Of a DNA stretch of 64,000 bases, positions 46,134 to 55,025 are shown in pieces. Source of the DNA: Lachnospiraceae bacterium (lineage in GTDB: Bacteria; Bacillota_A; Clostridia; Lachnospirales; Lachnospiraceae); NCBI GenBank assembly GCA_017620345.1, contig JAFZQP010000111.1, positions 13,646 to 77,645 of the forward strand, written 5' to 3'. The notes under the pieces are model-generated. The model did no database searches. It was not told where the DNA came from and was given only the letters and a program-made list of their open reading frames with translations. Position 1 is the stretch's first letter, and each line of letters begins with the position of its first letter. A program made the translations under genes and the position numbers.

Positions 46134-47224
46134 TACTTGACGACTCCCTTTTCAAGATATTCTTCAAGATTCATGCGGATGTGCTCGCCGGCGCGCTCAA
46201 CGGCAACCTTTTCCATATCGTGATCGACCATGATCTTTACAAGTTCTTCGAATGTAGTCGACTGCGGATTCCATCCGAGAACTCTTTTGGCCTTGGAAGG
46301 ATCGCCGAACAGGTTGACAACATCGGTCGGGCGGTAAAAATCAGGTGACACCTCGACAAGCACGCGTCCGGTAGCCTTGTCTATACCTTTCTCATCCATT
46401 CCTTCACCGGTAAACTCCAGCTCTATACCGACATAATGGAATGCCAGCTTACAGAAATCCCTTACGGAATGCTGCACACCCGATGCTATGACAAAATCAT
46501 CCGGCTTATCCTGCTGGAGTATCAGCCACATACATTCAACATAATCCTTGGCATATCCCCAGTCGCGAAGCGATGACAGGTTGCCCAGATACAGCTTGTC
46601 CTGCTTGCCCTGAGCTATTCTTGCAGCCGCAAGAGTTATCTTGCGTGTAACAAATGTTTCGCCGCGCCTCTCCGACTCATGATTGAACAGGATACCGCTG
46701 CAGCAGTACATGTTGTAAGCTTCTCTGTATTCCTTCACTATCCAGTATCCGTACTGCTTGGCTACGGCATACGGGCTGTATGGATGGAAAGGAGTCTCCT
46801 CATTCTGCGGCACTTCCTCGACCTTACCGTACAGTTCCGAAGTAGACGCCTGGTATATCCTGCATGTATCCACAAGTCCGCAGTTCCTGACAGCTTCAAG
46901 CACACGAAGTACGCCTGTTGCATCTATATCCGCTGTGAACTCCGGAGAATCAAAACTTACCTGAACATGCGACTGTGCTGCCAGATTGTATATCTCATCG
47001 GGTCTAACTGATCCGACTACAGCCACGATGCTCATGGAATCGCTGAGGTCTCCGTATCGCAGATGAAAATGCGGTTTTCCTTCAAGGTGTGCGATCCTTT
47101 CCCGGAAGTCGACTGACGAACGTCTGATCATGCCGTAAACTTCATATCCTTTATCGAGAAGAAATTCCGCAAGATACGATCCGTCCTGTCCGGTAACTCC
47201 TGTTATCAACGCTTTTTTAGCCAT
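46133..47224 (-). CDS. gmd: GDP-mannose 4,6-dehydratase
   Basis: Converts GDP-mannose to GDP-4-keto-6-deoxymannose, first step to GDP-fucose. A 363-residue SDR with [13 protein letters not shown] (about 8-20), catalytic [10 protein letters not shown] (Tyr about 149, Lys about 153) and [20 protein letters not shown] chose the ATG at 47224 (MAKKALITG), with GGAG in the end of the rubredoxin gene; the longer ORF start is not supported by family similarity. It starts 8 bases after the rubredoxin stop codon. Confidence 0.95.
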   Translation of the reverse strand: MAKKALITGVTGQDGSYLAEFLLDKGYEVYGMIRRSSVDFRERIAHLEGKPHFHLRYGDLSDSMSIVAVVGSVRPDEIYNLAAQSHVQVSFDSPEFTADIDATGVLRVLEAVRNCGLVDTCRIYQASTSELYGKVEEVPQNEETPFHPYSPYAVAKQYGYWIVKEYREAYNMYCCSGILFNHESERRGETFVTRKITLAAARIAQGKQDKLYLGNLSSLRDWGYAKDYVECMWLILQQDKPDDFVIASGVQHSVRDFCKLAFHYVGIELEFTGEGMDEKGIDKATGRVLVEVSPDFYRPTDVVNLFGDPSKAKRVLGWNPQSTTFEELVKIMVDHDMEKVAVERAGEHIRMNLEEYLEKGVVK

Positions 47225-47232
47225 AAAACATG

Positions 47233-47847
47233 TTACTCCATTCTCTTGAAATCTGATGCCGGATGCTTGCATATCGGGCATACGAAATCTGCGGGAAGCG
47301 AATCTCCCTCATAAATGTATCCGCATATTGTGCAGATCCAACCCTTCTTTGACTCCTGCGAAGCAGCCTCGGGCCTGGGCTTGATGTTTGCAAAATAATA
47401 TGCGTATGTTGCAGAAGCTGTTGCGTTTAACACTTCTCCATCCGTAACATCGGCAATAAACAGCGTATGTGTTCCTAGATCTATGCTCTCTATGACTTTT
47501 CCGGATATATATGCGTTTACTTCTGCACTGTCAAGGTATATCACACCGTTCGCGCTTCTCTTGAAAGTGATACCGACTGCTTTGTCAACATCCCTGCCGC
47601 TCTGAAATCCGAAATGCTTGAATGTATCAAACTTTGCAGATTCGCTTAATATCGACACATTGAAGACTCCGGTCTTTTTCACCATATCATGGGTATAATT
47701 GCCTTTATTGACCGCTATCGTTATCCTGTTCGGCTCGCTTGTCACCTGAACGGCAGTATTGATGATGCAGCCGTTATCCTTATCTGCGTCCTTGGCCGTA
47801 AGCACAAACAGTCCATAACTGAGCTTTTGCATTACCTTTTGATCCAT
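47233..47847 (-). CDS. hrb: High-molecular-weight rubredoxin (flavin-reductase domain + rubredoxin)
   Basis: A 204-residue redox protein: an FMN-binding flavin-reductase domain (about 1-150), then a rubredoxin domain (about 165-204) with CTICG and CPICKHP ligands. In clostridia Hrb passes electrons from NAD(P)H:rubredoxin reductases to flavodiiron proteins or rubrerythrin to remove O2 or peroxide. It lies downstream of rubrerythrin (46 bases) and directly before gmd, so oxidative defence and fucose genes share a transcript. Confidence 0.93.
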   Translation of the reverse strand: MDQKVMQKLSYGLFVLTAKDADKDNGCIINTAVQVTSEPNRITIAVNKGNYTHDMVKKTGVFNVSILSESAKFDTFKHFGFQSGRDVDKAVGITFKRSANGVIYLDSAEVNAYISGKVIESIDLGTHTLFIADVTDGEVLNATASATYAYYFANIKPRPEAASQESKKGWICTICGYIYEGDSLPADFVCPICKHPASDFKRME

Positions 47848-47893
47848 ATGGGAAACCTCTCTTTCTTAATGAATCACTGCACTAAGAGCTGTA

Positions 47894-48454
47894 TCAGTAG
47901 TTTTCTGCCTTAACCTGGAAGTATGCCTGCGGATGATTGCATACCGGACATACATCGGGCGCCTGTTTGCCGACGACGATATGGCCGCAGTTAGCGCACT
48001 GCCAAATGCAGTCTCCGTCCTTCGAGAACACAAGTTTATCCTCTATGTTCTTGAGGAGCTTTCTGTATCTTTCCTCATGCTCCTTCTCGATCGCAGCCAC
48101 ACCCTCGAACAGTTCGGCTATCTCATCAAATCCCTCTTCACGTGCTTTTGCCGCAAAAGAAGGATACATCTCTTTCCACTCGTATGACTCGCCGTCAGCA
48201 GCAGCCTTCAGGCAGTCAACCGTACTTCCGATCCCTGTCAGGATCTTGTACCATATCTTGGCATGCTCTTTTTCATTCTCGGCCGTTTCGGCAAAGATGT
48301 TTGATATCTGAACATACCCCTCTTTCTTTGCCTTGGAGGCAAAATATGTGTATTTATTGCGAGCTTCGCTCTCACCCGCAAAAGCCGCCATAAGATTCTT
48401 TTCCGTCTCGGTACCCTTAAGATCCTGTGCTCTGCATCTCCATTTGTCTGCCAT
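47894..48454 (-). CDS. rbr: Rubrerythrin
   Basis: A 186-residue peroxide-reducing protein with a di-iron four-helix domain (EAEs: [22 protein letters not shown], about 12-33; [28 protein letters not shown]) and a C-terminal rubredoxin domain (CANCGHIV ... CPVCNHP, about 148-175). I chose the ATG at 48454, with GGAGG 8 bases upstream. First gene of the rbr-hrb-gmd-fcl-manC unit; its promoter has a long inverted repeat at the start site. Confidence 0.95.
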   Translation of the reverse strand: MADKWRCRAQDLKGTETEKNLMAAFAGESEARNKYTYFASKAKKEGYVQISNIFAETAENEKEHAKIWYKILTGIGSTVDCLKAAADGESYEWKEMYPSFAAKAREEGFDEIAELFEGVAAIEKEHEERYRKLLKNIEDKLVFSKDGDCIWQCANCGHIVVGKQAPDVCPVCNHPQAYFQVKAENY

Positions 48455-48483
48455 AGTATTATCCTCCTGTAGAATCAACATAT

Positions 48484-48537
48484 ATGAACATCATGAAATC
48501 TGATGTTCATTTTAACAGAATCCGTTGCTTTTCTCAA
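48484..48537 (-). promoter_or_regulatory. rbr promoter with inverted-repeat operator candidate
   Basis: Minus strand TTGAGA (48532-48537), 17 bp, TAAAAT (48509-48514). Just downstream a perfect 10-bp inverted repeat ATGAACATCA / TGATGTTCAT with a 7-base spacer (48484-48510) touches the -10 and covers the start site. It could be the site of a peroxide-responsive repressor (PerR-like) or act as a leader hairpin. The factor is not known. Confidence 0.7.
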
Positions 48538-48553
48538 CGTCGGCCGTTCCTTA

Positions 48554-49372
48554 TCATGGTCTCACATCTCCGAACATATACGAATACCTTCGACACATTT
48601 CCATAACCGTATTGATAACTCGTTTCCTTTGCAGACTGTCATAATTTTCCGCTCTATCCACTATAGTCTTCACATCATTATATCCAAACTCAAATCGTAT
48701 CCTTCGTCCGTACAGCTGCTCTGCGATGTCAAGCTGCTCCGTAAAATCATCGCAAAACGTTTTGGGTTTTACCTTATCTATAAGTGAATACAACTCGCCG
48801 TCCATCGGATACTCAAGCGTAATATCAGACAATAGGCAGGCCGCATTATCAAATATAGGGGCAGGTTTGAAGTCACCTTTATCATTCATCATCACCGCCA
48901 GATTATGTGTATGCCTGTCTTCATTGAGAAACAGAGCATCGACCGCAAGTGTCTTGCTCATATACCCGCCAAAATCCCTGATGCCTGTAACTCTCTCAAC
49001 TTGCTGCGTCAGCACCTTCAGACGTTCCGCATGATCTTCAACGGAATATATCACACTGTTCAATCCGTGGCCATACATTTGTTTGAACAGGCGCTCCAGT
49101 GTTATCAACTGCCACCCCTCGGTAAAATCGCGACTTCTGCAGCCACTGAACACCTGCCCGTTATATTCTATCTGTTCAATCTCATACTCAACATATTCGT
49201 CCTCTTCAAGATCAGAAAAAGCAAGCAGTTTTGACACAGTATACTCAGCAAGTCCCTCATATCCCAAATAATCAGCCTTGTACCAGATGCCATCCCTCTC
49301 GAATTTCATCTGATTGCCCTTTGATGAGCGTCTGTCATTTGTTCTTATGTCTTCATCAAACAGCGCGATCAT
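48554..49372 (-). CDS. HipA-like kinase, short form
   Basis: A 272-residue protein without the N-terminal Couple_hipA domain of full HipA. The kinase core is recognisable: LFLNEDRHTHNLAV (about 149-162, catalytic Asp and Asn as in HipA) and PAPIFDNAACLL (about 171-182, metal-binding Asp). It starts 4 bases after the HTH gene at 49377, forming a two-gene unit. It resembles split HipA systems in which an HTH protein and a short kinase are separate. Whether it is a toxin is inferred. The gene runs toward the rbr promoter. Confidence 0.75.
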   Translation of the reverse strand: MIALFDEDIRTNDRRSSKGNQMKFERDGIWYKADYLGYEGLAEYTVSKLLAFSDLEEDEYVEYEIEQIEYNGQVFSGCRSRDFTEGWQLITLERLFKQMYGHGLNSVIYSVEDHAERLKVLTQQVERVTGIRDFGGYMSKTLAVDALFLNEDRHTHNLAVMMNDKGDFKPAPIFDNAACLLSDITLEYPMDGELYSLIDKVKPKTFCDDFTEQLDIAEQLYGRRIRFEFGYNDVKTIVDRAENYDSLQRKRVINTVMEMCRRYSYMFGDVRP

Positions 49373-49376
49373 ACCC

Positions 49377-49922
49377 CTACCTCTCGATCCTTATCCAGAA
49401 ATCATCTTCCGCCATTCTTCCCTGCGTTTTCTCTATTATCATGACAGGATCAAAAAAAGGAATATCGAGTCGCTTCAGCTCTAATTTAATCTTATCCCGG
49501 TCCCGCGGAAAACATCTTGACTCAAGAAACTCCTCATAATCCTCGTAGTCCGGCTCCGGATTCACGCCAAAAGCTCTGTACATCGGATTATCGACGTAAT
49601 TTAACGCCCTCACCCTCCTGTTCGCCTCGTCCACATCTATTATGGTGCAAACGATATTCTCATACATATGCCACAGGCGAAGTTTAAGATCATTTGCCGG
49701 AAGTTCAAGATTTTGCGCCAATTCAGGCTTGCGAAGAAGTATTTCCGCAAGCGTCACAATAGGTCCCGAGATCTTATCCCCTTTCGACTCCCAGTTTTCA
49801 ACCGTTCTTACAGCACTCCCTGTAAATGCAGCAAACTCCCTCTGCGTCATTTTAAGAAGTTTGCGCAGCCGCCTGATGTCGGCTCCGGTTATATACTTTT
49901 GTATAACATATTCCTTACCCAT
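49377..49922 (-). CDS. HTH-domain protein, partner of the HipA-like kinase
   Basis: A 181-residue protein with an XRE-like helix-turn-helix at about 12-60 (GADIRRLRKLLKMTQREFAAFTGSAVRTVENWESKG). A C-terminal domain of about 110 residues ends in a conserved-looking stretch FPRDRDKIKLELKRLDIPFFDP and TQGRMAEDDFWI. The chosen ATG at 49922 has no Shine-Dalgarno; TTGAAA/TTAAAT lie 17 apart and the -10 ends 6 bases before the ATG. An in-frame ATG six codons earlier lies inside that -10 region. It is the first gene of the kinase unit; an IS30 element sits 60 bases upstream. Confidence 0.75.
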   Translation of the reverse strand: MGKEYVIQKYITGADIRRLRKLLKMTQREFAAFTGSAVRTVENWESKGDKISGPIVTLAEILLRKPELAQNLELPANDLKLRLWHMYENIVCTIIDVDEANRRVRALNYVDNPMYRAFGVNPEPDYEDYEEFLESRCFPRDRDKIKLELKRLDIPFFDPVMIIEKTQGRMAEDDFWIRIER

Positions 49923-49928
49923 GTCTAC

Positions 49929-49957
49929 ATTTAACCACATATTTTGCGTTTTTTCAA
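49929..49957 (-). promoter_or_regulatory. Putative leaderless promoter of the HTH-kinase unit
   Basis: Minus strand TTGAAA (49952-49957), 17 bp, TTAAAT (49929-49934), 6 bases, ATG at 49922. The word CGCAAAAT occurs in the spacer and again in the palindrome at 49969-49979, candidate binding sites of the HTH protein. Confidence 0.5.
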
Positions 49958-49968
49958 TGGATTTTCAC

Positions 49969-49983
49969 GCAAATTTTGCGGGT
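49969..49983 (+). repeat. 15-bp direct repeat, left of the IS30 element
   Basis: GCAAATTTTGCGGGT, identical to 51679-51693. It contains the near-palindrome GCAAATTTTGC. It may be a long target-site duplication and lies in the upstream region of the HTH-kinase promoter. Confidence 0.65.
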
Positions 49984-51678
49984 AAAACTTGCAAAGTTTA
50001 ACTCCACCGTCCAATACATTGGCTGAGTTTACCTCTGCATGCATTGAATTTACTCATTCATATATAAATGGTATGCTCTGCCTACCTTCTGACAGCAGTA
50101 GAAGGAGGCTCTATGAGCAGATACATACCCGGTAACCAGAAACATCTTACTCTGGAAGACCGAAAGTACATTGAAAACTCTCTTAACGAAGGATTATCCT
50201 TCAAGGACATTGCCAGGTATCTGTGCAAGGATCCGACAACCATCTCCAAGGAGATACGGCTTCACAGGATGAGTTACCTTTATCGTAAGGGAACATTCTA
50301 TAACGCTCACAACTTCTGTACCCATCGCTACAAGTGTCAGAAGACCAATGTCTGCGATAAGATCATCCTCTGCGGTATCAAGTGTACATCCTGTACCACC
50401 TGCAACCAGCACTGCCCCGACTTTGTCAGAGAACGCTGTGACCGTCTTGATAAGGCTCCCTATGTATGTAACGGCTGTTCCAAGATAGTCAGCAGATGCA
50501 CGATACCATGCAAGTACCGGTATGATGCAGTATACGCCGACAGGATATATCGGGAAACACTGGTTGATTCTCGTTCCGGCATAAACATGACGAAGCATGA
50601 GCGGTTTGAAAAGGATGGCATTATCTCGCCTCTTGTTTGGCAGGGACAGTCTCCGTACCAGATAATAACCAATCATCCCGAGTTGGACATGTCGGTGAGG
50701 ACGCTTTACACGTACCTGAATCACGGCTTGTTTAGAGCACGGGACATCGACCTGAAACGCAAGGTCAAGTTTAAGCCACGGAAGGTTCACAAAACCCAGA
50801 TAACGGATCGGGAAGTGTTCACCAATCGGATGTATTCCGATTTCGAGGCTCTTTGTCTCGACAACTGGACCGAGATGGATACGGTACATTCATCCCGTGA
50901 ATCAAAGCGAGTGCTTCTCACGTTCTATATAACGCGTGAAAAGCTGTTCCTTGCATTCATAATGAACCGATGTACCAAAGGCGCCGTACGGCTTGTATTC
51001 GACCGGTTGGAGCGTCGGATGGGTACTTATGATTTCCTGTCGGTATTCGGTACCATACTGACCGACAGGGGATCCGAGTTCGGCGATCCTGATTCACTTG
51101 AGACCGGAATAGATGGCATCGAAAGATCGAGCATCTATTATTGTGATCCTATGCGGAGCGGTCAGAAAGGCGGCGTAGAGAACGCCCACACGATGCTCCG
51201 TATGGTTCTCCCCAAAGGAACCAGCTTTGAGTTCTTAACACAGTGGGATGTGAATCTGATAGTGAATCACATCAACTCCACTCCACGCGAAAGCCTTAAC
51301 GGGCGGACGCCATACGAAATGGCACTTGAGTGTTACGGCGAAGCTCTCTTAAAAGAGCTTCAGCTTAGGCCGATTAACCCCGATGAGGTCAATTTGACGC
51401 CTAAGCTGATACGCTACACTCATTAACCACTCACAAAATCTGCTGTCAGACTGGAAACTACTAAAACACATTTTTTAAATGCGGCCTGTGGAATTCAGTC
51501 TCGCACACCGAACATCCAGAGGCTTGTTTGCCATGTCATAAGATCAGGTATTTTTGTGGGAAGTTAGGTATATTATACCAACTGCCGTCAAATATGGCTC
51601 TATAAATATATAAAATATGCAGTTTATAAACGTGCGGCGGAATTAACTGCGGCACTGGAATTAACTATTTCAATTCAG
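49984..51678 (+). mobile_element. IS30-family insertion sequence (about 1.7 kb)
   Basis: Holds one transposase gene and is flanked by identical 15-bp direct repeats. The ends are imperfect inverted repeats: the left end 49986-50009 and the reverse complement of 51653-51676 match at 16 of 24 positions. Both ends carry two copies of a word like AGTTTAACTCCACCG / AGTTAATTCCGCCG starting 11-12 bases in, probable transposase sites. The 250 bases after the transposase (51427-51678) hold no gene I can support. The alternative inner pair TCTGACAGCAG / CTGCTGTCAGA (around 50087 and 51440) would give a shorter element. Confidence 0.6.
50113..51426 (+). CDS. IS30-family transposase
   Basis: A 437-residue DDE transposase. 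N-terminal HTH (about 15-60: LTLEDRKYIENSLNEGLSFKDIARYLCKDPTTISKEIRLHR) and a Cys-rich central part (about 80-140, several C-x2-C pairs, likely zinc). The catalytic core has Asp256 (WTEMDTVHS), Asp318 (LTDRGSEF) and Glu356 (KGGVENAHTMLR). I chose the ATG at 50113 with AAGGAGG 6 bases upstream. It appears complete and possibly active. It lies upstream of, and divergent to, the HTH-kinase pair. Confidence 0.93.
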   Translation: MSRYIPGNQKHLTLEDRKYIENSLNEGLSFKDIARYLCKDPTTISKEIRLHRMSYLYRKGTFYNAHNFCTHRYKCQKTNVCDKIILCGIKCTSCTTCNQHCPDFVRERCDRLDKAPYVCNGCSKIVSRCTIPCKYRYDAVYADRIYRETLVDSRSGINMTKHERFEKDGIISPLVWQGQSPYQIITNHPELDMSVRTLYTYLNHGLFRARDIDLKRKVKFKPRKVHKTQITDREVFTNRMYSDFEALCLDNWTEMDTVHSSRESKRVLLTFYITREKLFLAFIMNRCTKGAVRLVFDRLERRMGTYDFLSVFGTILTDRGSEFGDPDSLETGIDGIERSSIYYCDPMRSGQKGGVENAHTMLRMVLPKGTSFEFLTQWDVNLIVNHINSTPRESLNGRTPYEMALECYGEALLKELQLRPINPDEVNLTPKLIRYTH

Positions 51679-51693
51679 GCAAATTTTGCGGGT
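51679..51693 (+). repeat. 15-bp direct repeat, right of the IS30 element
   Basis: Same word and orientation as 49969-49983. Between this repeat and the GT8 gene (51694-51731) I see nothing further. Confidence 0.65.
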
Positions 51694-51731
51694 TGTTTGT
51701 TGTTAAGTTGGTATCGGCTGTTATGATCGTA

Positions 51732-52685
51732 TTATTCGACATGCTCGTGAACCAATTTAAATATACGCAAGAAAACCCTTTGAGGCAGAATCCTGTACAG
51801 AGTCTTCTCAATAGTGAATATACTGCTTTTGTGGTTTTTCTTTAAAAGATCATCTGACCAGAGGGACCGCTCCTTCCAGTGAAAGTACATATCCCTCATC
51901 GGATGTAGATTGTTCTCTTCCCACGGGTAATCTCCGAGGAAACGGAAGAAGTGATAAACGACCGGATTTTTACGTGCCTCCTCTATCTCTTTTGGGGAAT
52001 AATACGGCTTCTTTTTGTAAACAGCAAAATAACTTCCGTCAGAGTATGCCAAATGCGTACATTGCATATTATAATTTACCGGCAAAAGCATGATCCGACT
52101 TCGAAAGTAATCATTAATAAGGCGCTGCTCATTATCCGGATAAGAATTCACATTGGCTTTCAGATGCTCAAACATCTTTTCAAAAAAACCTTCTTCTTTC
52201 CACTTCCGGACGTTAAACAGGATTACCCCGGCATTGTAATAAGCCTCTGTCCCAATCTTTCCGGCAATATTCTGTGAAACGGAATCGTAAGCACACGCAA
52301 GCGGACACGCACCCAGATCTATACTGTTAATCCCTGACAGGTTCCCTTCAACTATCGTATCACAATCAAGGTAAAGCAACCTGTCTATGTCATCTTCCAG
52401 TCTGTGAATCACGAACATCTTTATCCATGTGGCGTAAGATCCGTTCCACTTCCCGACATTGAGGCTTTCTATCATTTCGACGGCATACGAGGTGTCGATC
52501 CATATTACTTTCTGTCCGTACCGTACGATCTGTTCATTGATCCTTTCGGTATTATGTGCACTGACATCCATTGCAGCACAGTATACAGTCAATTCTTCAC
52601 CTTTATTGTGTTCAAGAAGTGACAGGATCGATACTCCCGCATACGGTGCATAATTATCGTCAAACTGGTATAAGACATTAATCAT
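51732..52685 (-). CDS. Glycosyltransferase family 8
   Basis: A 317-residue GT8 retaining transferase (galactosyl-/glucosyltransferase type). DXD motif YLDCDT (about 105-110), YYNAGVILFNVRKW (about 153-166), and a C-terminal HPMRDMYFHWK and basic tail for membrane contact. Adds a sugar to a lipid-linked or surface glycan; donor unknown. It overlaps the acyltransferase gene by 8 bases and is last of a three-gene minus-strand unit. Confidence 0.88.
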   Translation of the reverse strand: MINVLYQFDDNYAPYAGVSILSLLEHNKGEELTVYCAAMDVSAHNTERINEQIVRYGQKVIWIDTSYAVEMIESLNVGKWNGSYATWIKMFVIHRLEDDIDRLLYLDCDTIVEGNLSGINSIDLGACPLACAYDSVSQNIAGKIGTEAYYNAGVILFNVRKWKEEGFFEKMFEHLKANVNSYPDNEQRLINDYFRSRIMLLPVNYNMQCTHLAYSDGSYFAVYKKKPYYSPKEIEEARKNPVVYHFFRFLGDYPWEENNLHPMRDMYFHWKERSLWSDDLLKKNHKSSIFTIEKTLYRILPQRVFLRIFKLVHEHVE

Positions 52686-53733
52686 TTTTAATTACTCTAC
52701 CCCCCATTATCATCCTGAACACTCTAGGAAACAGTCTCTCAAATATCCGCCCGAAGATCACACATAATACGGTGATCAAAATCGGCAGCAAAATGAATTC
52801 CAGAAGTTGGACTAACCCCGGTTGCGGCAAAAATGACATTATGATCTTTTTGAGCATAGCTTCATAGAACTCATGAAACGAAAATATGAAAAAGGAATAA
52901 AACGACCACTCAAGAAGCCTGTTTCGCAGTCTTGTCCTAAGCAGCTTCCCGGCCAGTATATAGCAATATCCAAAAGCGACCGTAATATAAACAGACAAAG
53001 TAACGGTGTTCTTGTTAAAATATACAACTGCCGATGACACAATCACAGCTGAGAGCCACTCCCAACTGCTTATTTTTTCAAGGCATCGAAAGTAAAACCC
53101 GAATTCTACGATATATATGCCGATCACCCAGTAAAACAGGGAATCATTGGATTTTAAGATCGGAATATCATATCCGCTGTAATACCATACGATAAATAAT
53201 ATCCCGGATAACAGAGGCAATTTTTCAACCAGGTATTTTAATACGGATGCCGCAAGATTCAGAAAGAAAAGATCCTTTAAAAACCAGAACGGATAGTAAA
53301 GAGGAAATCCTCCAAAATATGCATTTAAAACATCACTCATTGTCCTAACCGAATACTGATCGGAAGAAAAATACGGCGCAACCGCCGGTATCATGGACAT
53401 GACCTTAAAAAAAACAAGCCAGAATGTATTGATTACAGCATACGGTACAAGAACACTCCTGACCTTCTTTTTCATATTATCTTTCCATGTAAACTGTTTT
53501 GAATACAAAAGGACGGAAGACATAACGAAAAAGCCGGGAACGGCCACAAGAAACAGATCCTTATCTATAACATCCTTGACTGTCTGAACCCATGCCGGAA
53601 CGTAAAATTCATGCGAAAAAACAGGCAGCTCCTGCGAATGCAGGAAAACAACCATTACCATGAACAGAAATTTCAAAACATTGAATCTCTCAGAGTTTTC
53701 CCGATCAATAACATATTCTCCCGTTTTTCTCAT
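52678..53733 (-). CDS. Acyltransferase family 3 (OafA-like), O-acetylation of glycan
   Basis: A 351-residue membrane protein with about ten helices. The N-terminus (ERFNVLKFLFMVMVVFLHSQELP, about 12-34) has the catalytic His of the family. The remaining motif (WFLKDLFFLNLAASVLKYLVEKLP) is typical. It transfers acyl groups from acetyl-CoA to surface sugars. It starts 17 bases after the upstream glycosyltransferase gene. A second family member at 56174-57272 is broken. Confidence 0.85.
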   Translation of the reverse strand: MRKTGEYVIDRENSERFNVLKFLFMVMVVFLHSQELPVFSHEFYVPAWVQTVKDVIDKDLFLVAVPGFFVMSSVLLYSKQFTWKDNMKKKVRSVLVPYAVINTFWLVFFKVMSMIPAVAPYFSSDQYSVRTMSDVLNAYFGGFPLYYPFWFLKDLFFLNLAASVLKYLVEKLPLLSGILFIVWYYSGYDIPILKSNDSLFYWVIGIYIVEFGFYFRCLEKISSWEWLSAVIVSSAVVYFNKNTVTLSVYITVAFGYCYILAGKLLRTRLRNRLLEWSFYSFFIFSFHEFYEAMLKKIIMSFLPQPGLVQLLEFILLPILITVLCVIFGRIFERLFPRVFRMIMGGRVIKND

Positions 53734-53750
53734 ATCATTTCAGGCCCTCA

Positions 53751-54869
53751 TCATTTGCTCTCGGAATTGCAGGCTTTTTGAATATAATCAAGCACCGGTT
53801 TCATGGTCTGTGAAATATCAACATGATCCAGTGCATATTCGTATATACTGTCCATAACCTGTTCTCTGGTTCCGTCTTTATATACTCTGTCATAAAATGT
53901 AATAATATCATTCATATCAATAGGCGAAGGATCGTTGGGAAATTTCAGATAATACGGAAAATCATATTTCAAAAACACATCTATCTCACAGGCCCCGATC
54001 ATAGGTAATCCATGAGCAAGATACTCCTTGGATTTAAGGGAGGGTGATATCTCCATCCCTTTCTTATAACATCCGAGTACATCAACGCCTATATCCGCAA
54101 GTTCATATAATCGGTTTAATTCTTCTCCGGTTTTTCTGCCGCACAGAAATACCTTGTCCTCCAGTCCTTTTGTTTTAACCATGCTTCTATAACGTTCTTC
54201 CTCCGGACCGTCACCGACCAAATATATCTTTACGGCACGCATACCGCCATTATTGACGTAAGTATCAAGCGAATCTATTAATCTCTCATATCCATCATAT
54301 GCCTGCATATGTGCAACGGCGATTATATTGATTGAATCCCGGTGTCCGTCAGACTTGGGGCTTACTTTCTTAACATCTGTCCCGTTCATTGTTTTTATCG
54401 TCGGAACCCCGTAAATACAATCATAATCCGAGTATATCAGGAATCTGTCCACATATCGCTTTATCACCCACCTGTACAGAAGGAGTTCACCGGGCAGCAG
54501 AAGCCAGTTCACAGGTGCCAGCAGTCTCTCTTTTATGTTCGGATATGTGGGGATTTCAACAATAATCTTACATTGCGAATATTTTTCTTTAATGCGACGA
54601 AGAAATTTTACGAATTGCCTGTCTGCACCGGCATATCTGATAAAAAGAAAATCGGGCTCTGCTATTTCTTCGTAGGCCTTGGAATAATCCATGGGAAGCG
54701 AGCCTGTCAGCAATACAGCTGCCAGTACCTTTGCCCGGTCTGAAACATCAACGGAAACATCCGTTTCACGGATATCGGATATAGTTGCAAGCTGATTCTT
54801 CTGAAGATTTATTTTTTTATCAATACTTACTAAACTGCGCGATCCAAATGGGATAATGAATCCTCTCAT
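53751..54869 (-). CDS. Glycosyltransferase, GT4-like
   Basis: A 372-residue GT-B fold protein. The N-half carries PDFLFIRY; the C-half has the nucleotide-sugar region KIYLVGDGPEEERYRSMV (about 215-232), KVFLCGRKTGEELNRLYELADIGVDVLG (about 240-268) and the E-x7-E-type stretch SPSLKSKEYLAHGLPMIG (about 277-294). First gene of the GT4-acyltransferase-GT8 unit, with AAAGGAAAGG before the ATG. Confidence 0.82.
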   Translation of the reverse strand: MRGFIIPFGSRSLVSIDKKINLQKNQLATISDIRETDVSVDVSDRAKVLAAVLLTGSLPMDYSKAYEEIAEPDFLFIRYAGADRQFVKFLRRIKEKYSQCKIIVEIPTYPNIKERLLAPVNWLLLPGELLLYRWVIKRYVDRFLIYSDYDCIYGVPTIKTMNGTDVKKVSPKSDGHRDSINIIAVAHMQAYDGYERLIDSLDTYVNNGGMRAVKIYLVGDGPEEERYRSMVKTKGLEDKVFLCGRKTGEELNRLYELADIGVDVLGCYKKGMEISPSLKSKEYLAHGLPMIGACEIDVFLKYDFPYYLKFPNDPSPIDMNDIITFYDRVYKDGTREQVMDSIYEYALDHVDISQTMKPVLDYIQKACNSESK

Positions 54870-54901
54870 ATGCCTTTCCTTTGTTTTGATCTCTTAGAAC
54901 C

Positions 54902-54930
54902 TTTATATATTGGAAATCATTTTACTACAA
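54902..54930 (-). promoter_or_regulatory. Putative promoter of the GT4-acyltransferase-GT8 unit
   Basis: Minus strand TTGTAG (54925-54930), 17 bp, TATAAA (54902-54907), then about 32 bases to the ATG at 54869. The -35 is a weak match. On the other strand the 96 bases up to the SDR gene hold no promoter I can support. Confidence 0.4.
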
Positions 54931-55025
54931 TTTGATACATTGTTCCAGAAATTAGTGGCTTGCTCTTCAACCGAGGATTTGTTACCATTTATTGGATTAC
55001 AGTGTTTCAGGGTTTGAGGTATATA

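Noticed and set aside
50194..50889. 231-residue minus-strand open frame inside the IS30 gene
   Set aside because: Antisense to an intact DDE transposase; composition is that of a shadow frame.
50086..51457. TCTGACAGCAG / CTGCTGTCAGA as the true ends of the IS
   Set aside because: Perfect over 11 bp, but no direct repeat flanks them. The outer ends have both paired subterminal words and an exact 15-bp repeat, so I prefer those. It remains an alternative.
51427..51678. Small gene or RNA in the 250 bases after the transposase
   Set aside because: No open frame with a ribosome site, no strong hairpin-T run; treated as the noncoding end of the IS.
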